A stretch of DNA of 64,000 nucleotides from HK1 sp965221725 (GTDB taxonomy: Bacteria; Pseudomonadota; Gammaproteobacteria; HK1), in NCBI GenBank assembly GCA_965221725.1, contig OZ244909.1, positions 744,001 through 808,000 on the forward strand, in the 5' to 3' direction. The notes beneath the pieces are model-generated. The model ran no database searches, was not told where the DNA came from, and saw only the letters and a list, made by a program, of their open reading frames with translations. Positions 7,857-16,409 of the stretch are shown here, in pieces. Both the position numbers and the translations under genes were made by a program. How positions within the stretch are numbered: position 1 is the first letter of the stretch; each line of letters opens with the position of its first letter.

Positions 7857-10800
7857 TCACCGCCCCGCCGTCATCTGCCGCCCCACCAGCCGGCGGTAGA
7901 GCCCACCAAGCGTGATCAGCTCGTCGTGGGTCCCTGCTTCCTCGGTGCGGCCGGCGTCGAGCACCACGATGCGGTCGGCGTTGCGCACGGTGGACAGGCG
8001 ATGCGCGATCACGATGGTGGTGCGGTCGCTCATCAGCGTCTCCAGCGCGTGGCGCACCGCCTGCTCGTTCACCGCGTCGAGATGCGAGGTCGCCTCGTCG
8101 AGAATCAGCACCGGGGCGTCCTTCAGGAACGCCCGCGCGATCGCGACCCGCTGGCGCTGCCCGCCCGAGAGCCGCACGCCCCGTTCGCCGACCCGGGTAT
8201 CGAGCCCCTCCGGCAGGGCTTCGACGAACGCGTCCAGCGAGGCGCGGCGCACCGCGTCGCCGAGCTCCGCTTCGGTCGCCCCCGGCCTGGCCAGGAGGAT
8301 GTTGGAACGCAGGGTCTCGTTGAAGAGGTAGGTGTCCTGGGTCACCAGCGCCACGCGGTCGCGCAGGTCGTCGAGCCGGTACTCGCGCAGGTCGTGCCCG
8401 TCGAACCGGATGACCCCCGAATCCGGGTCCCAGAACCGCATCAGCAGGTGCGCGACGGTGGTCTTGCCCGCCCCCGACGGCCCCACCAGCGCCAGCGTGC
8501 TGCCCGCCGGCACCGCGAACGTGGCTCCGTCGAGGGCGAGCCGGCGGTTGCCGAAGTACGAGAACGAGACATCGCGCACCTCGATCTCGATCCCGCCCGC
8601 GGGCGATCGGGCCGCGCCGTCGGAGTCGGAGTCGGAGTCGGAGTCGGACAACATCGTGGGACCGGGCTCGGGGCGCGCAACGCCTGAAGCGCCGACACTG
8701 TCCGGGTCGAGCCGCACCGGTTCGCCGCTGGTGCCCGCCGGGCTTCCAGCGATCCGATGCGTCAGACCGGGTGGCGCCCCACTGCCGGATCCCGCCGCCT
8801 CCGGAGACGATGGAGTATCGCCCCGAGGCCGGCGCAGCGTCGCCACCGGGCCCGCGACACCGTTCGAGTGCGCCGGCACCCCGACCCCGTCCCGCACCGT
8901 CTCCACCTCGTTGTACACCGCGTAGAGACGCCGCGTGGCCCCCAGGGTGTCGGCAAGCTGGCGGCCGATATGGGCAATCTCGGACACCGGCAGGAACGCC
9001 GACATCCCAAGCAGGACGAGCATCGGCAGCATCGCGGGCTCCAGCGCGCCGGTCCCGGCGAGGTGGGCGCCGGTCATCACCACCACCAGCCCGCCGAGGC
9101 CGGTGGCCGCCTCCAGGATCGCGGTCTGCCGGGTAAGGTCGGAGAAGAACGACAGCCGCAGCGCCGCGTGGCGCTCGATACGGGCCACGAACTCCGCCGC
9201 GCGAGCGCGCGGGCGCTGAAACGCGAGGATCTCGGCCAGCCCCTGGATGGTGTCCACCGCATGCGCGTTCATGTCGCCGAATGCCTCGCGTGCCCGCGAG
9301 CCCTGCTCGTCGATGCGGTGCCGGGCGAGAAACGGGCTGAGGGCCACCAGCGCGAGGAACGGAACAAGCGCCACCGCCATCGGCCAGCCGAACCACCCCA
9401 GGCTGCCGATGACCACCGCCGGCACCAGCACCGCCACGAAGAACGGCGCCACGGTGTGCGCGAAGAAGTACTCCACGAGCTCGACATCCTGGGTCGCCAT
9501 GCCCACCAGATCGCCGGTGCGCCGACGCACGAGGTAGGCCGGCGCGAGCCGGTCGAGCTTGCGGTAGAGCGCGATGCGCATCTCGGCGAGCATGCGGAAC
9601 GCCATGTCGTGCGCGAACCACGACTCCAGCCAGTGCAGCACCCCCGCCAGCGGCGCGATGATCGCGAGCACCACCAGATACTGCGTGAACGGCTCGTCCT
9701 GCTTGACCGCGGCCACCGCCAGCGCGCTCGCCACCCCCACCCCGATCAGGGCCGCGACCCGGACGATTCCGAATACGAGCACGACCGAGAGCTGCATCTT
9801 CCAGGGCCCTACGTGACGCAGCAGCTCGCGGAACGCGCCGGCCCAGCTCAGGCCCTCGGCGCGCAGGATGGCGTGCGTCGGTTCGTGGTGCGCGCTTGCC
9901 TCGTCGGCCCGGAGATCCTCCAGAGGAACGTCCCGACGGGACATCGGCTCCACCGAAGGCGCCGCCAGCGAAGCACCGGACTGCGCACTCTCCTCGGCCT
10001 GCGCGCCCATCAGCCGGTGGTAGGCGCCACCGGTGCGCATCAGCGACGCGTGGTCGCCGGCCTCCACCACCGCGCCCCGATCGAGCACGAGAATGCGATC
10101 CGCCCCGATCACGCTCGACAGCCGGTGGGCGAAGATGAGCGTGGTGCGACCCTGCATCAGCCGATCGAGTGCGGACTGGATGACCGCCTCGTTCTCCGCG
10201 TCCACCGCGGAGAGTGCCTCGTCCAGAACCAGGATGGGGGCGTCGCGCAGCAGCGCGCGGGCGATGGCGATGCGCTGGCGCTGTCCGCCCGAGAGCTTGA
10301 TGCCCCGCTCGCCGATGACCGAGCCGTAACCCTGCGGCAGCCGGGAGATGAACTCGTGGGCATTGGCGGCGCGCGCCGCCGCCTCGAGGTCCTCATCGGT
10401 GGCGTCGGGCCGGCCGAACCGCAGGTTCTCCTCCACGGTGCCGTGGAAGAGGTAGGGGTCCTGGTTGACCACCGCGATGTTGCGGTAGATGTCGTCGGGT
10501 CGGAGTGTTCGCAGATCATGGCCGCCGATCCGCACCACCCCCTGGTCGGGGTCGTGGAAGCGCAGCAGCAAGCGCACGATGGTGGACTTCCCCGCCCCGC
10601 TCTCCCCCACGAACCCGACCCGCTCCCCCGGTTCGACGCGAAACGAAAGCGCGTGGTGCGCCGCGCGGCGGCCGCCGGGGTAGGCGAACGAGATGCCGTC
10701 GAATTCCACCATCGGGGCGAGCGGACCCTCAGGCTCGACCGGCGTCACCGGCGGTTCGACCCCGGGATGCGCGTTCAGCACCGCGAAGATGTCATCCGCG

Positions 10801-11714
10801 GCGGCGCGCCCCATCATGCCGTTGTGCAGCAGCGCCCGGAGATCGCGCTGGGGGCGGAACACCTCGATGCCCATCATCAGCACCACGAGCAGCACATCGA
10901 GGCCCATCTGGCCCTGGGTTACCCGCCACGCCCCGAACGCGAGCACCGCCGCACTCCCCACCGCGATGCCGGTGTCGGTGAGGCCGCGGGTCAGCGAATT
11001 GGTCGCCAGCACCCACATCGTGCTCCGGAACACCTCCTGGGCGCGCTCGGCCAGCCGCCGGCCGCGCTCGGCACTCTGCCCGAACGCCTTGAGCGTGGCG
11101 AGACCCTGTATCGCGTCGAGGAACTCCGCCGCGAACCCCCGATACGCCTTCGACCGCCGCATGCTGCTCTTCGCATCCCAGCCCTGGAACACCACCGGGC
11201 CGAACAGGGTGAACATGGCGAACGCGAACATCAGGACGGCGACCGGGAGGTCGAGAAACGCGAGGAGCACCAGGACCACGATCGGGGTGATGAAGGAGAT
11301 CAGGAGCTGCGGCAGATACTCGCCGAAGTACGTCTCGAGCTGCTCCACCCCGTCGATCATGGAGATCATGACCGCCCCGGTACGCTCCAGCCCGAACCAG
11401 GAGGGACCGAGCGTCACCACCTGATCGTAGAGCCGCCGGCGCAGCGCAAGCTGCACCTTCACCGCGGTGCGGTGGGCAATCATGGCGCGGGTATGCTCGA
11501 TCCAGCCGCGCAGCACCATCACCGCCGCCACCAGCGCGAACGGCGCCACCAGATCAGCGAACGTGTCTCCGGCGAAGACCCGCGCGAGCAGCCATCCGAG
11601 CAGCGCGAGACGCCCGATCCCGACCAGCGACGCGAACACTCCCATCGCCACCGTGGCGGCGATGCGCAGGCGCACGCCGCGCGTGAACTGCCAGAGTCGG
11701 GGATCGAAGAACAC
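7857..11714 (-). CDS. Fused ABC exporter: TMD-NBD-TMD-NBD in one chain
   Basis: The product is 1285 residues containing two complete type-I exporter halves. Half 1: membrane domain about 15-310, Walker A GESGAGKST near 370, signature LSGGQ near 475, Walker B VLDEALSAVD. Half 2: membrane domain about 640-930, Walker A GPSGAGKTT near 1077, LSGGQ near 1180, VLDEATSHLD. The halves resemble CydD/CydC- and MsbA-like lipid or thiol exporters, but the substrate is unknown. Half-1 Walker B has the canonical catalytic E, so both ATP sites look competent. The linker before NBD2 carries a SDSDSDSDSD run encoded by a gtcgga microsatellite (about 8619-8650). The first 41 codons lie within a 154-bp direct repeat whose second copy is at 13004-13157. 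Confidence 0.88.
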   Translation of the reverse strand: MFFDPRLWQFTRGVRLRIAATVAMGVFASLVGIGRLALLGWLLARVFAGDTFADLVAPFALVAAVMVLRGWIEHTRAMIAHRTAVKVQLALRRRLYDQVVTLGPSWFGLERTGAVMISMIDGVEQLETYFGEYLPQLLISFITPIVVLVLLAFLDLPVAVLMFAFAMFTLFGPVVFQGWDAKSSMRRSKAYRGFAAEFLDAIQGLATLKAFGQSAERGRRLAERAQEVFRSTMWVLATNSLTRGLTDTGIAVGSAAVLAFGAWRVTQGQMGLDVLLVVLMMGIEVFRPQRDLRALLHNGMMGRAAADDIFAVLNAHPGVEPPVTPVEPEGPLAPMVEFDGISFAYPGGRRAAHHALSFRVEPGERVGFVGESGAGKSTIVRLLLRFHDPDQGVVRIGGHDLRTLRPDDIYRNIAVVNQDPYLFHGTVEENLRFGRPDATDEDLEAAARAANAHEFISRLPQGYGSVIGERGIKLSGGQRQRIAIARALLRDAPILVLDEALSAVDAENEAVIQSALDRLMQGRTTLIFAHRLSSVIGADRILVLDRGAVVEAGDHASLMRTGGAYHRLMGAQAEESAQSGASLAAPSVEPMSRRDVPLEDLRADEASAHHEPTHAILRAEGLSWAGAFRELLRHVGPWKMQLSVVLVFGIVRVAALIGVGVASALAVAAVKQDEPFTQYLVVLAIIAPLAGVLHWLESWFAHDMAFRMLAEMRIALYRKLDRLAPAYLVRRRTGDLVGMATQDVELVEYFFAHTVAPFFVAVLVPAVVIGSLGWFGWPMAVALVPFLALVALSPFLARHRIDEQGSRAREAFGDMNAHAVDTIQGLAEILAFQRPRARAAEFVARIERHAALRLSFFSDLTRQTAILEAATGLGGLVVVMTGAHLAGTGALEPAMLPMLVLLGMSAFLPVSEIAHIGRQLADTLGATRRLYAVYNEVETVRDGVGVPAHSNGVAGPVATLRRPRGDTPSSPEAAGSGSGAPPGLTHRIAGSPAGTSGEPVRLDPDSVGASGVARPEPGPTMLSDSDSDSDSDGAARSPAGGIEIEVRDVSFSYFGNRRLALDGATFAVPAGSTLALVGPSGAGKTTVAHLLMRFWDPDSGVIRFDGHDLREYRLDDLRDRVALVTQDTYLFNETLRSNILLARPGATEAELGDAVRRASLDAFVEALPEGLDTRVGERGVRLSGGQRQRVAIARAFLKDAPVLILDEATSHLDAVNEQAVRHALETLMSDRTTIVIAHRLSTVRNADRIVVLDAGRTEEAGTHDELITLGGLYRRLVGRQMTAGR

Positions 11715-11744
11715 GGGGCGCGGTACTCGTCGGAGAGAGAGGCT
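11591..11744 (+). repeat. 154-bp perfect direct repeat, copy 1 (ABC gene 5' end)
   Basis: The segment is base-for-base identical to 13004-13157 and in the same orientation. It covers the first 41 codons of the ABC exporter gene and 30 bases upstream. Flanking bases differ immediately on both sides, so the boundaries are sharp. Confidence 0.95.
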
Positions 11745-11989
11745 CCGAACCCCTCCAAGTCTAGCGCGCGGCCGCGCGTTTGCCGAACGCTACGCCACTG
11801 GCCGCCCGGCGGAGCGCTTCGCGCTTCGGTCGGGCAACGGAGAAACAGGAGGAACAGATGCTTCCCGTCCGGTGCCGAGGACGAGCAAGGCGCGGCACGA
11901 AGACGGACTCGACGGTCGGACGGCTCGTCCGGAGTGACGGCATGAAGCAGTGCTGGTCCCGCGCGTCCGGCGCGCCCTACAATGCCGGC

Positions 11990-13099
11990 ATGGACAACAC
12001 CCACACAATCGCGCGAGCACTCGCGATCGAACCGCGCGCAGTGCCGGGACCGGAGCCCGAGAAGCCCCCGACGGGGCCGGCCACGGCGCCGGCGGGGCCG
12101 CCGATCTCGGAGCTGGAGTTCATCGGCTGCAAGGCCGTCCCCATGACTTACGAGCAGTACCGCCGCTACGAGGGCCGGCTCGAAGTCTGGGACGCCGAGA
12201 CCGAAACCGCCTGGATGGTCCGTGAACCCACCAGCGCCGACCACGAGAGTCCCTCCCATGGTCTGGCCGGACTGACCGCCCTGATCGCCGCGGTGCGCGG
12301 CTCGCCGATCGCCTGCTATGGCTCGATGGACCTGCTGGTGCGCGACGAGCACGGCAAGCCCCGGCGCATCATGCAGGCGGACCAGACGGTTTACCTGCGC
12401 CCGTCGCGCGCGGAGTTCTCGGGCGCCGGGGCGCTGGTGGTGGGGCATGGCCGCTACCCGGACGTGGTGCTGGAGGTGGACCACACGACGGACGTGCGGC
12501 GGGGGAAGCTGAAGCTGTACGAGGCGTGGGGGTTCCCGGAGCTGTGGATGGAGGTGCCGGAGCGGCGGGCGCCGAGCCGTCCGAAGCGCCGGAGGCCGGG
12601 ACTGACGATTCATCGGCTGGAAGACGGCACCTACCGGAAGTCGCCGCAGAGCGTCGCGTTTCCCGGCTGGCGCGCGGAGGACATCCACGAGGCGATGAAC
12701 GAGATCCGGCGTTCGGCGCGCACCAGCGCGATTCTGGAACTTCTGGGCCGACGGCTGGGAAGACAGGAAGGGACAGGACCGGACAACGACTCGCTGCTGC
12801 GCTCCCTGCGGGCTCAGAGCCGGGCGGAGGGCGCGGCGGAGAGCCGCGTGGAGATGGCGCGCCAGATACTGCTGTCTCGAAGCATCGAGATTTCGGAAAG
12901 ATTCCCGGCCGACACGCCGGCGTTCACCGGGCTGTCCGAGGCAACCGTCGTCGAAGTGGCACTTGCCTGCAAAAGCGAAAAGGACTTCAACGCCCGCGTG
13001 GCCGCCATCCGAGCAGCGCGAGACGCCCGATCCCGACCAGCGACGCGAACACTCCCATCGCCACCGTGGCGGCGATGCGCAGGCGCACGCCGCGCGTGA
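11990..13099 (+). CDS. Uma2-family (DUF820) PD-(D/E)XK endonuclease-like protein
   Basis: The core PDVVLEVDHTTDVRRGKLKL (from about residue 156) followed by YEAWGFPELWMEV is the Uma2/DUF820 signature with catalytic D, E-x-V and K. An N-terminal proline-rich stretch precedes MTYEQYRRYEGRLEVWD. After about residue 240 there is a helical extension with EMARQILLSRSIEISERF. I favour the ATG at 11990; 11942 is an alternative. The last 32 residues are encoded by the second copy of the 154-bp repeat read out of frame, so the natural C-terminus has been replaced or the stop lost. These genes are frequent in cyanobacteria and other mobile-gene-rich genomes; their role is unknown. Confidence 0.8.
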   Translation: MDNTHTIARALAIEPRAVPGPEPEKPPTGPATAPAGPPISELEFIGCKAVPMTYEQYRRYEGRLEVWDAETETAWMVREPTSADHESPSHGLAGLTALIAAVRGSPIACYGSMDLLVRDEHGKPRRIMQADQTVYLRPSRAEFSGAGALVVGHGRYPDVVLEVDHTTDVRRGKLKLYEAWGFPELWMEVPERRAPSRPKRRRPGLTIHRLEDGTYRKSPQSVAFPGWRAEDIHEAMNEIRRSARTSAILELLGRRLGRQEGTGPDNDSLLRSLRAQSRAEGAAESRVEMARQILLSRSIEISERFPADTPAFTGLSEATVVEVALACKSEKDFNARVAAIRAARDARSRPATRTLPSPPWRRCAGARRA

Positions 13100-13157
13100 A
13101 CTGCCAGAGTCGGGGATCGAAGAACACGGGGCGCGGTACTCGTCGGAGAGAGAGGCT
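13004..13157 (+). repeat. 154-bp perfect direct repeat, copy 2
   Basis: This is identical to 11591-11744. It interrupts the 3' end of the Uma2 gene and contains a stranded copy of the ABC exporter start codon and first 41 codons on the minus strand. The two copies bracket a 1259-bp segment that holds the Uma2 gene. Confidence 0.95.
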
Positions 13158-13300
13158 GTCGGACCCTTCGGAGTCCGGACATCATGGACTGACCTGCCCT
13201 GGCCCCGACGCCCGCAGGCCATGTTCGAGGTAAGGACCGTTGACACAGAGCCACAACGGGGAGAGCAGGTCGCGGACGAGTGTAGCGCATACGCTGGATC

Positions 13301-13362
13301 AGCCCGGAAATTTCACCCGTTCACGGCTGCGGGCACGGATCCGACTGGTTTCGCCGCGTTGA
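13301..13362 (+). repeat. Dispersed intergenic repeat, family I, copy A
   Basis: The segment from agcccggaaatttcacccgt to tttcgccgcgttga matches 23425-23488 (same strand) and the complement of 16198-16266. The shared core is GGCTG(C/A)GGGC.C.GATC(C/T)GAC followed by TTTCGCC.CGTTGA. All copies are intergenic. Confidence 0.75.
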
Positions 13363-13425
13363 TGGAGTATCTGATCGAGACGCGCGGTATCGCCGAAGAA
13401 GAGGGAACGGTGCCGGCGCTCGGGT

Positions 13426-13695
13426 TTACTCGGTGCGGGCGCTTTCGACAACGCCGGCGAGGCGGGATTGCTCGGCGGTCAGGCGCAGGATCTCCCGGGT
13501 GAAGAGCTCGCGGTCCGTGCGAGCTTCACTGCGGATCTCGGCCACGGCGCGATCCATACGGATCTCGACGCGCTCGATGCGAGCTTCGAGGCGGTTGGTG
13601 GTGAAGAGCATCGTCCCGAGAATGGTCAGGCCGACCGCGACGATCGCGATCGTCTCCTGTTTCAGACCGGTCCGGGCGGTGGGGTGGTTCGTCAT
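13426..13695 (-). CDS. Membrane-anchored coiled-coil protein, array copy A
   Basis: The product is 89 residues. It starts MTNHPTARTGLKQET, then has a transmembrane helix (IAIVAVGLTILGTMLFTT), a coil of 28 residues from the first LE to DRE, and the constant tail LFTREILRLTAEQSRLAG. It is the most downstream unit of a tandem array of four on the minus strand, with a repeat period near 330 bp. The upstream DNA is repeated too, so each unit appears to carry its own control region. Function unknown; the conserved membrane helix and constant tail suggest a scaffold or regulatory partner. Confidence 0.7.
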   Translation of the reverse strand: MTNHPTARTGLKQETIAIVAVGLTILGTMLFTTNRLEARIERVEIRMDRAVAEIRSEARTDRELFTREILRLTAEQSRLAGVVESARTE

Positions 13696-13753
13696 GAAGC
13701 GACTCGGGGCCGATGCGGATGATCAGTGGTCATCGGCGCCGTGATCGGAGCGA

Positions 13754-14020
13754 TCATCGAGCCTGCTCGGTGCGGACGCTTTCGACGACGCCGGCGAGGC
13801 GGGATTGCTCGGCGGTCAGGCGCAGGATCTCACGGGTGAAGAGCTCGCGGTCCGTTCGCATCTCGACCTGGACACGGTCGATACGAGCTTCGACGCGGTC
13901 GATACGGGTTTCGAGCCGGGTCGTGGTGTACAGCATCGTCCCGAGCATGGTCAGGCCGACCGCGACGATCGCGATCGTCTCCTGTTTCAGGCCGGTCCGA
14001 GCGGCGGGGTGGTTCGTCAT
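13754..14020 (-). CDS. Membrane-anchored coiled-coil protein, array copy B
   Basis: The product is 88 residues from MTNHPAARTG at 14020; an upstream in-frame ATG at 14128 would add a low-complexity 36-residue leader inside the duplicated spacer, which I regard as unlikely. The transmembrane helix matches copy A almost exactly. The coil is 24 residues to DRE: it has the seven-residue IDRVEAR module but lacks the SEAR four-residue insert of copies A and C. The tail ends VESVRTEQAR. Confidence 0.68.
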   Translation of the reverse strand: MTNHPAARTGLKQETIAIVAVGLTMLGTMLYTTTRLETRIDRVEARIDRVQVEMRTDRELFTREILRLTAEQSRLAGVVESVRTEQAR

Positions 14021-14102
14021 GGTGCGACTCGGGGCCGATGCGGATGATCGGTGGTCATCGGAGCTGTGACCGGGGTCGTGATCGGGGCCATGATCGGAGG
14101 GG

Positions 14103-14360
14103 TCATCGGGCCTGCTCGGTGCGGACACCCTCGACGATGCCGGCGAGGCGGGACTGCTCGGCGGTCAGGCGCAGGATCTCACGGGTAAAGAGCTCGCGGT
14201 CCGCTCGAGCTTCACTCCGGATCTCGGCCACGGCGCGATCCATACGGGTTTCAAGCCGGCTCGTGGTGTACAGCATCGTCCCGAGCATGGTCGCCCCAAC
14301 CGCGACGATCGCGATCGTCTCCTGTTTCAGACCGGTCCGAGCAGTGGAGTGGCTCGTCAT
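14103..14360 (-). CDS. Membrane-anchored coiled-coil protein, array copy C
   Basis: The product is 85 residues, starting MTSHSTARTGLKQET. It has the same transmembrane helix (GATMLGTMLYTT variant) and constant tail. The coil is 21 residues: it keeps the SEAR insert but lacks one heptad relative to copy A. Its last codons overlap the extended, probably spurious, upstream reading of copy B. Confidence 0.68.
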   Translation of the reverse strand: MTSHSTARTGLKQETIAIVAVGATMLGTMLYTTSRLETRMDRAVAEIRSEARADRELFTREILRLTAEQSRLAGIVEGVRTEQAR

Positions 14361-14430
14361 GGCGCGACTCGGAGCCGATGCGGATGATCAGTGGCCATCG
14401 GGGCTGTGATCGGGGCCTTGATTGGAGCGG

Positions 14431-14676
14431 TCATCGCACCTGATCGGTGCGAGCGCTTTCGACGATGCCGGCGAGGCGGGACTGCTCGGCGGTCAGGCGC
14501 AGGATCTCCCGGGTGAAGAGTTCGCGGTCCGCCCGCATCTCGACCTGGACGCGGTCGATACGAGTTTCGAGTCGGGTCGTGGTGTACAGCATCGTGCCGA
14601 GAATGGTCAGGCCGACCGCGACGATCGCGATTGTCTCCTGCTTCAGACCAGTCCGGGCGGTGGGGTGGCTCGTCAT
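14431..14676 (-). CDS. Membrane-anchored coiled-coil protein, array copy D
   Basis: The product is 81 residues from MTSHPTARTG at 14676. It is the shortest coil, 17 residues between LE and DRE, lacking both the extra heptad and the SEAR insert. As the most upstream unit it may carry the original promoter; its upstream DNA (14677 on) differs from the spacers between the other units. Confidence 0.68.
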   Translation of the reverse strand: MTSHPTARTGLKQETIAIVAVGLTILGTMLYTTTRLETRIDRVQVEMRADRELFTREILRLTAEQSRLAGIVESARTDQVR

Positions 14677-15096
14677 GATTGAGTCCTCGTCAAGCGTCGA
14701 TGCAGTGTAGGACGAAACCACTCCCGCTTCCATGGAACTCGGGCACAAGACGTGTAGGCGCAGGGCCCGCCAAGGCGTCTCCAGCCGCCGACGTGACCAC
14801 CCTCCTTGCGAACGCGGAGGCCATCAGCGATTCCCGCCAGCGCTTCAGGGGGCCGCCACGCGGCGCGACTCCGGCATGATTTCAACCTCCGGCCGGGGTG
14901 CCCATTCGGGGCGATGCGGGGCGCATGTTCCAACCTGCCGGAATCGCTGACGAATCGGAGACAGCCGGCTCCGCCAATCTCGCCTCTCGCGCCGCCCGCG
15001 ACTATCATGGCGCATGCTGGATCCTGCCGCTCATCCGGTTCCCTGTCCCGTGCGCACGCCCTCCGGCCCCGCCATGTCCCACCCGATTCTCCCGTA
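14677..15096 (+). other. 420-bp divergent intergenic region
   Basis: This lies between the coiled-coil array (leftward) and lpxH (rightward), so it should hold both promoters. I could not pick out a convincing -35/-10 pair or a repeat, and no open frame looks like a gene. Confidence 0.5.
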
Positions 15097-15828
15097 ATGC
15101 TCCTGTTCGCCAGCGACATCCATCTCTCGGCGCATCGTCCCGCCGCGGTCGCCGCGTTCGTGGAGTTTCTCGCGGGCCCCGGGCGCGGTGCGGACCGGCT
15201 CTACCTGCTCGGCGACGTGTTCGACCTCTGGCTCGGCGATGACGACGACCGCGCGCCGCACCCCGAGGTCGAGGCCGCCCTGGCCGACACCGTCTCCGCC
15301 GGGGTGCCCATCGACCTCATGCGGGGCAACCACGACTTCCTGCTCGGCGACGCGTTCGCCGAACGCACGGGGTGCCGTCTGATCGACGAGCCGCACGTCA
15401 TCGACACCATGGACGAGCGCACCGTCCTCCTGCACGGCGATACGCTCTGCACCCGCGACGTCGAGTACCAGGCGTTCCGGCGCTCCGCGCGCGATCCCGC
15501 GACCCAGCGGGCGTTCCTCGCGCGGCCGATGGAGGAGCGGGGGCAGGAAGCGGCGAAGATCCGCGCCGCTTCGGACTCCCGGACCCGGCTCAAGCCGGAA
15601 GACATCATGGACGTCACGGACGACGAGGTCGCGCGGGTGTTTGCGGAGTGCGGAGCGACCCGGATGGTCCACGGGCACACGCACCGCCCCGGCGTCCACG
15701 AGATCGCGCTGAGGACCGGCCCGGCTACCCGTATCGTGCTCGGCGACTGGTACGACCACCGGGGGATGGTGCTGCGATGGGACGAGGCGGGGTGCCGGCT
15801 CGTGCCGCCTGAACGACTGTCGGTCTGA
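15097..15828 (+). CDS. lpxH: UDP-2,3-diacylglucosamine diphosphatase
   Basis: The product is 243 residues, standard for LpxH, which cleaves UDP-2,3-diacyl-GlcN to lipid X plus UMP in lipid A synthesis at the inner-membrane surface. Metallophosphoesterase motifs are in order: DIHLS (residues 7-11), GDVFDLWLGDDD (39-50), GNHDFLLGD, HGD, and GHTHRPG near the C-terminus. The start MLLFASDIHLS at 15097 is the natural family start; the frame is open further upstream without conservation. LpxH rather than LpxI or LpxG supports a beta/gamma-proteobacterial host. Confidence 0.93.
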   Translation: MLLFASDIHLSAHRPAAVAAFVEFLAGPGRGADRLYLLGDVFDLWLGDDDDRAPHPEVEAALADTVSAGVPIDLMRGNHDFLLGDAFAERTGCRLIDEPHVIDTMDERTVLLHGDTLCTRDVEYQAFRRSARDPATQRAFLARPMEERGQEAAKIRAASDSRTRLKPEDIMDVTDDEVARVFAECGATRMVHGHTHRPGVHEIALRTGPATRIVLGDWYDHRGMVLRWDEAGCRLVPPERLSV

Positions 15829-15951
15829 GCGCAGGCCCGCGCCCCTGCCACGCAGGCCCGTATCCCGCGGCGCGATCCGGGCACGGCCGAACGGCGGTCG
15901 ATCACCCCGCGTGGCAACGGCCCCCGGAAGTGCTCACGGGTAGCGCCTGAC

Positions 15952-16043
15952 CCGGAAAATTTGCCTCGTTTTGAAATTCTGCCCGGTATCTCCGGCCTGC
16001 GTGCACCGACTCTCCCGAGACCTCAGGAGTCGAAGTGGGGCAT
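15952..16043 (+). repeat. Intergenic repeat D1
   Basis: This matches 16252-16340 in the same orientation (GCCCGG..TCTCCGGC, TGCACCG.CT.TCCCGAGA, GGAGTCG.AGTG), with about three quarters identity by eye. It is directly followed at 16045 by accgaaaatttcaccgatt, which is the left end of family I. The 581-bp gap 15829-16409 contains no gene and is essentially built of these repeats. Confidence 0.65.
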
Positions 16044-16197
16044 TACCGAAAATTTCACCGATTGCGAAGCGAAGGGGCGGAGATGGCTGTTCTCGCAAGG
16101 CGAACGCGAGTCAGGGCGCGCAGGCGTATCCGTAAGGTACGGAGCGAGCTTGCGAAGCAAGTGGCATCGAGCACCCCGAACCACGGCCACCCCTATG

Positions 16198-16266
16198 CCG
16201 CGTTCAACGTGGCGAAAGCTGTCAGATCCGTGCCCGCAGCCGGGAATCGGTAAAATTTTCCGGGCT
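16198..16266 (-). repeat. Dispersed intergenic repeat, family I, copy B
   Basis: On the minus strand it reads agcccggaaaattttaccga, then ttcccggctgcgggcacgga and tttcgccacgttgaacgcgg, matching copies at 13301 and 23425. Confidence 0.75.
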
Positions 16267-16340
16267 GACTTCGAAATCCCGCCCGGGGTTTCCGGCTTGA
16301 ATGCACCGGCTTTCCCGAGAGTTCGGGAGTCGGAGTGAGA
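16252..16340 (+). repeat. Intergenic repeat D2 with a hairpin
   Basis: This is the second copy of repeat D1. It contains a perfect small hairpin, TCCCGA (16313-16318), loop GAGT, TCGGGA (16323-16328), which overlaps the end region of the downstream minus-strand gene and could act in termination. Confidence 0.65.
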
Positions 16341-16409
16341 CGCCACCGGCCCGCGACTCGTCTCGACCTCAAGGTCGAGCCGAAGGCGTCGGTTCCGGTG
16401 AATCGGCCG

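Noticed and set aside
8757..11945. A 1062-residue plus-strand ORF opposite the ABC exporter
   Set aside because: It is the antisense shadow of a clearly conserved ABC protein; composition is His/Arg/Pro-rich without motifs, a normal artefact at this GC content.
11519..13246. A 575-residue minus-strand ORF spanning the Uma2 gene and both 154-bp repeats
   Set aside because: It is antisense to Uma2 and simply reads through the duplicated ABC gene start; it is not a gene.
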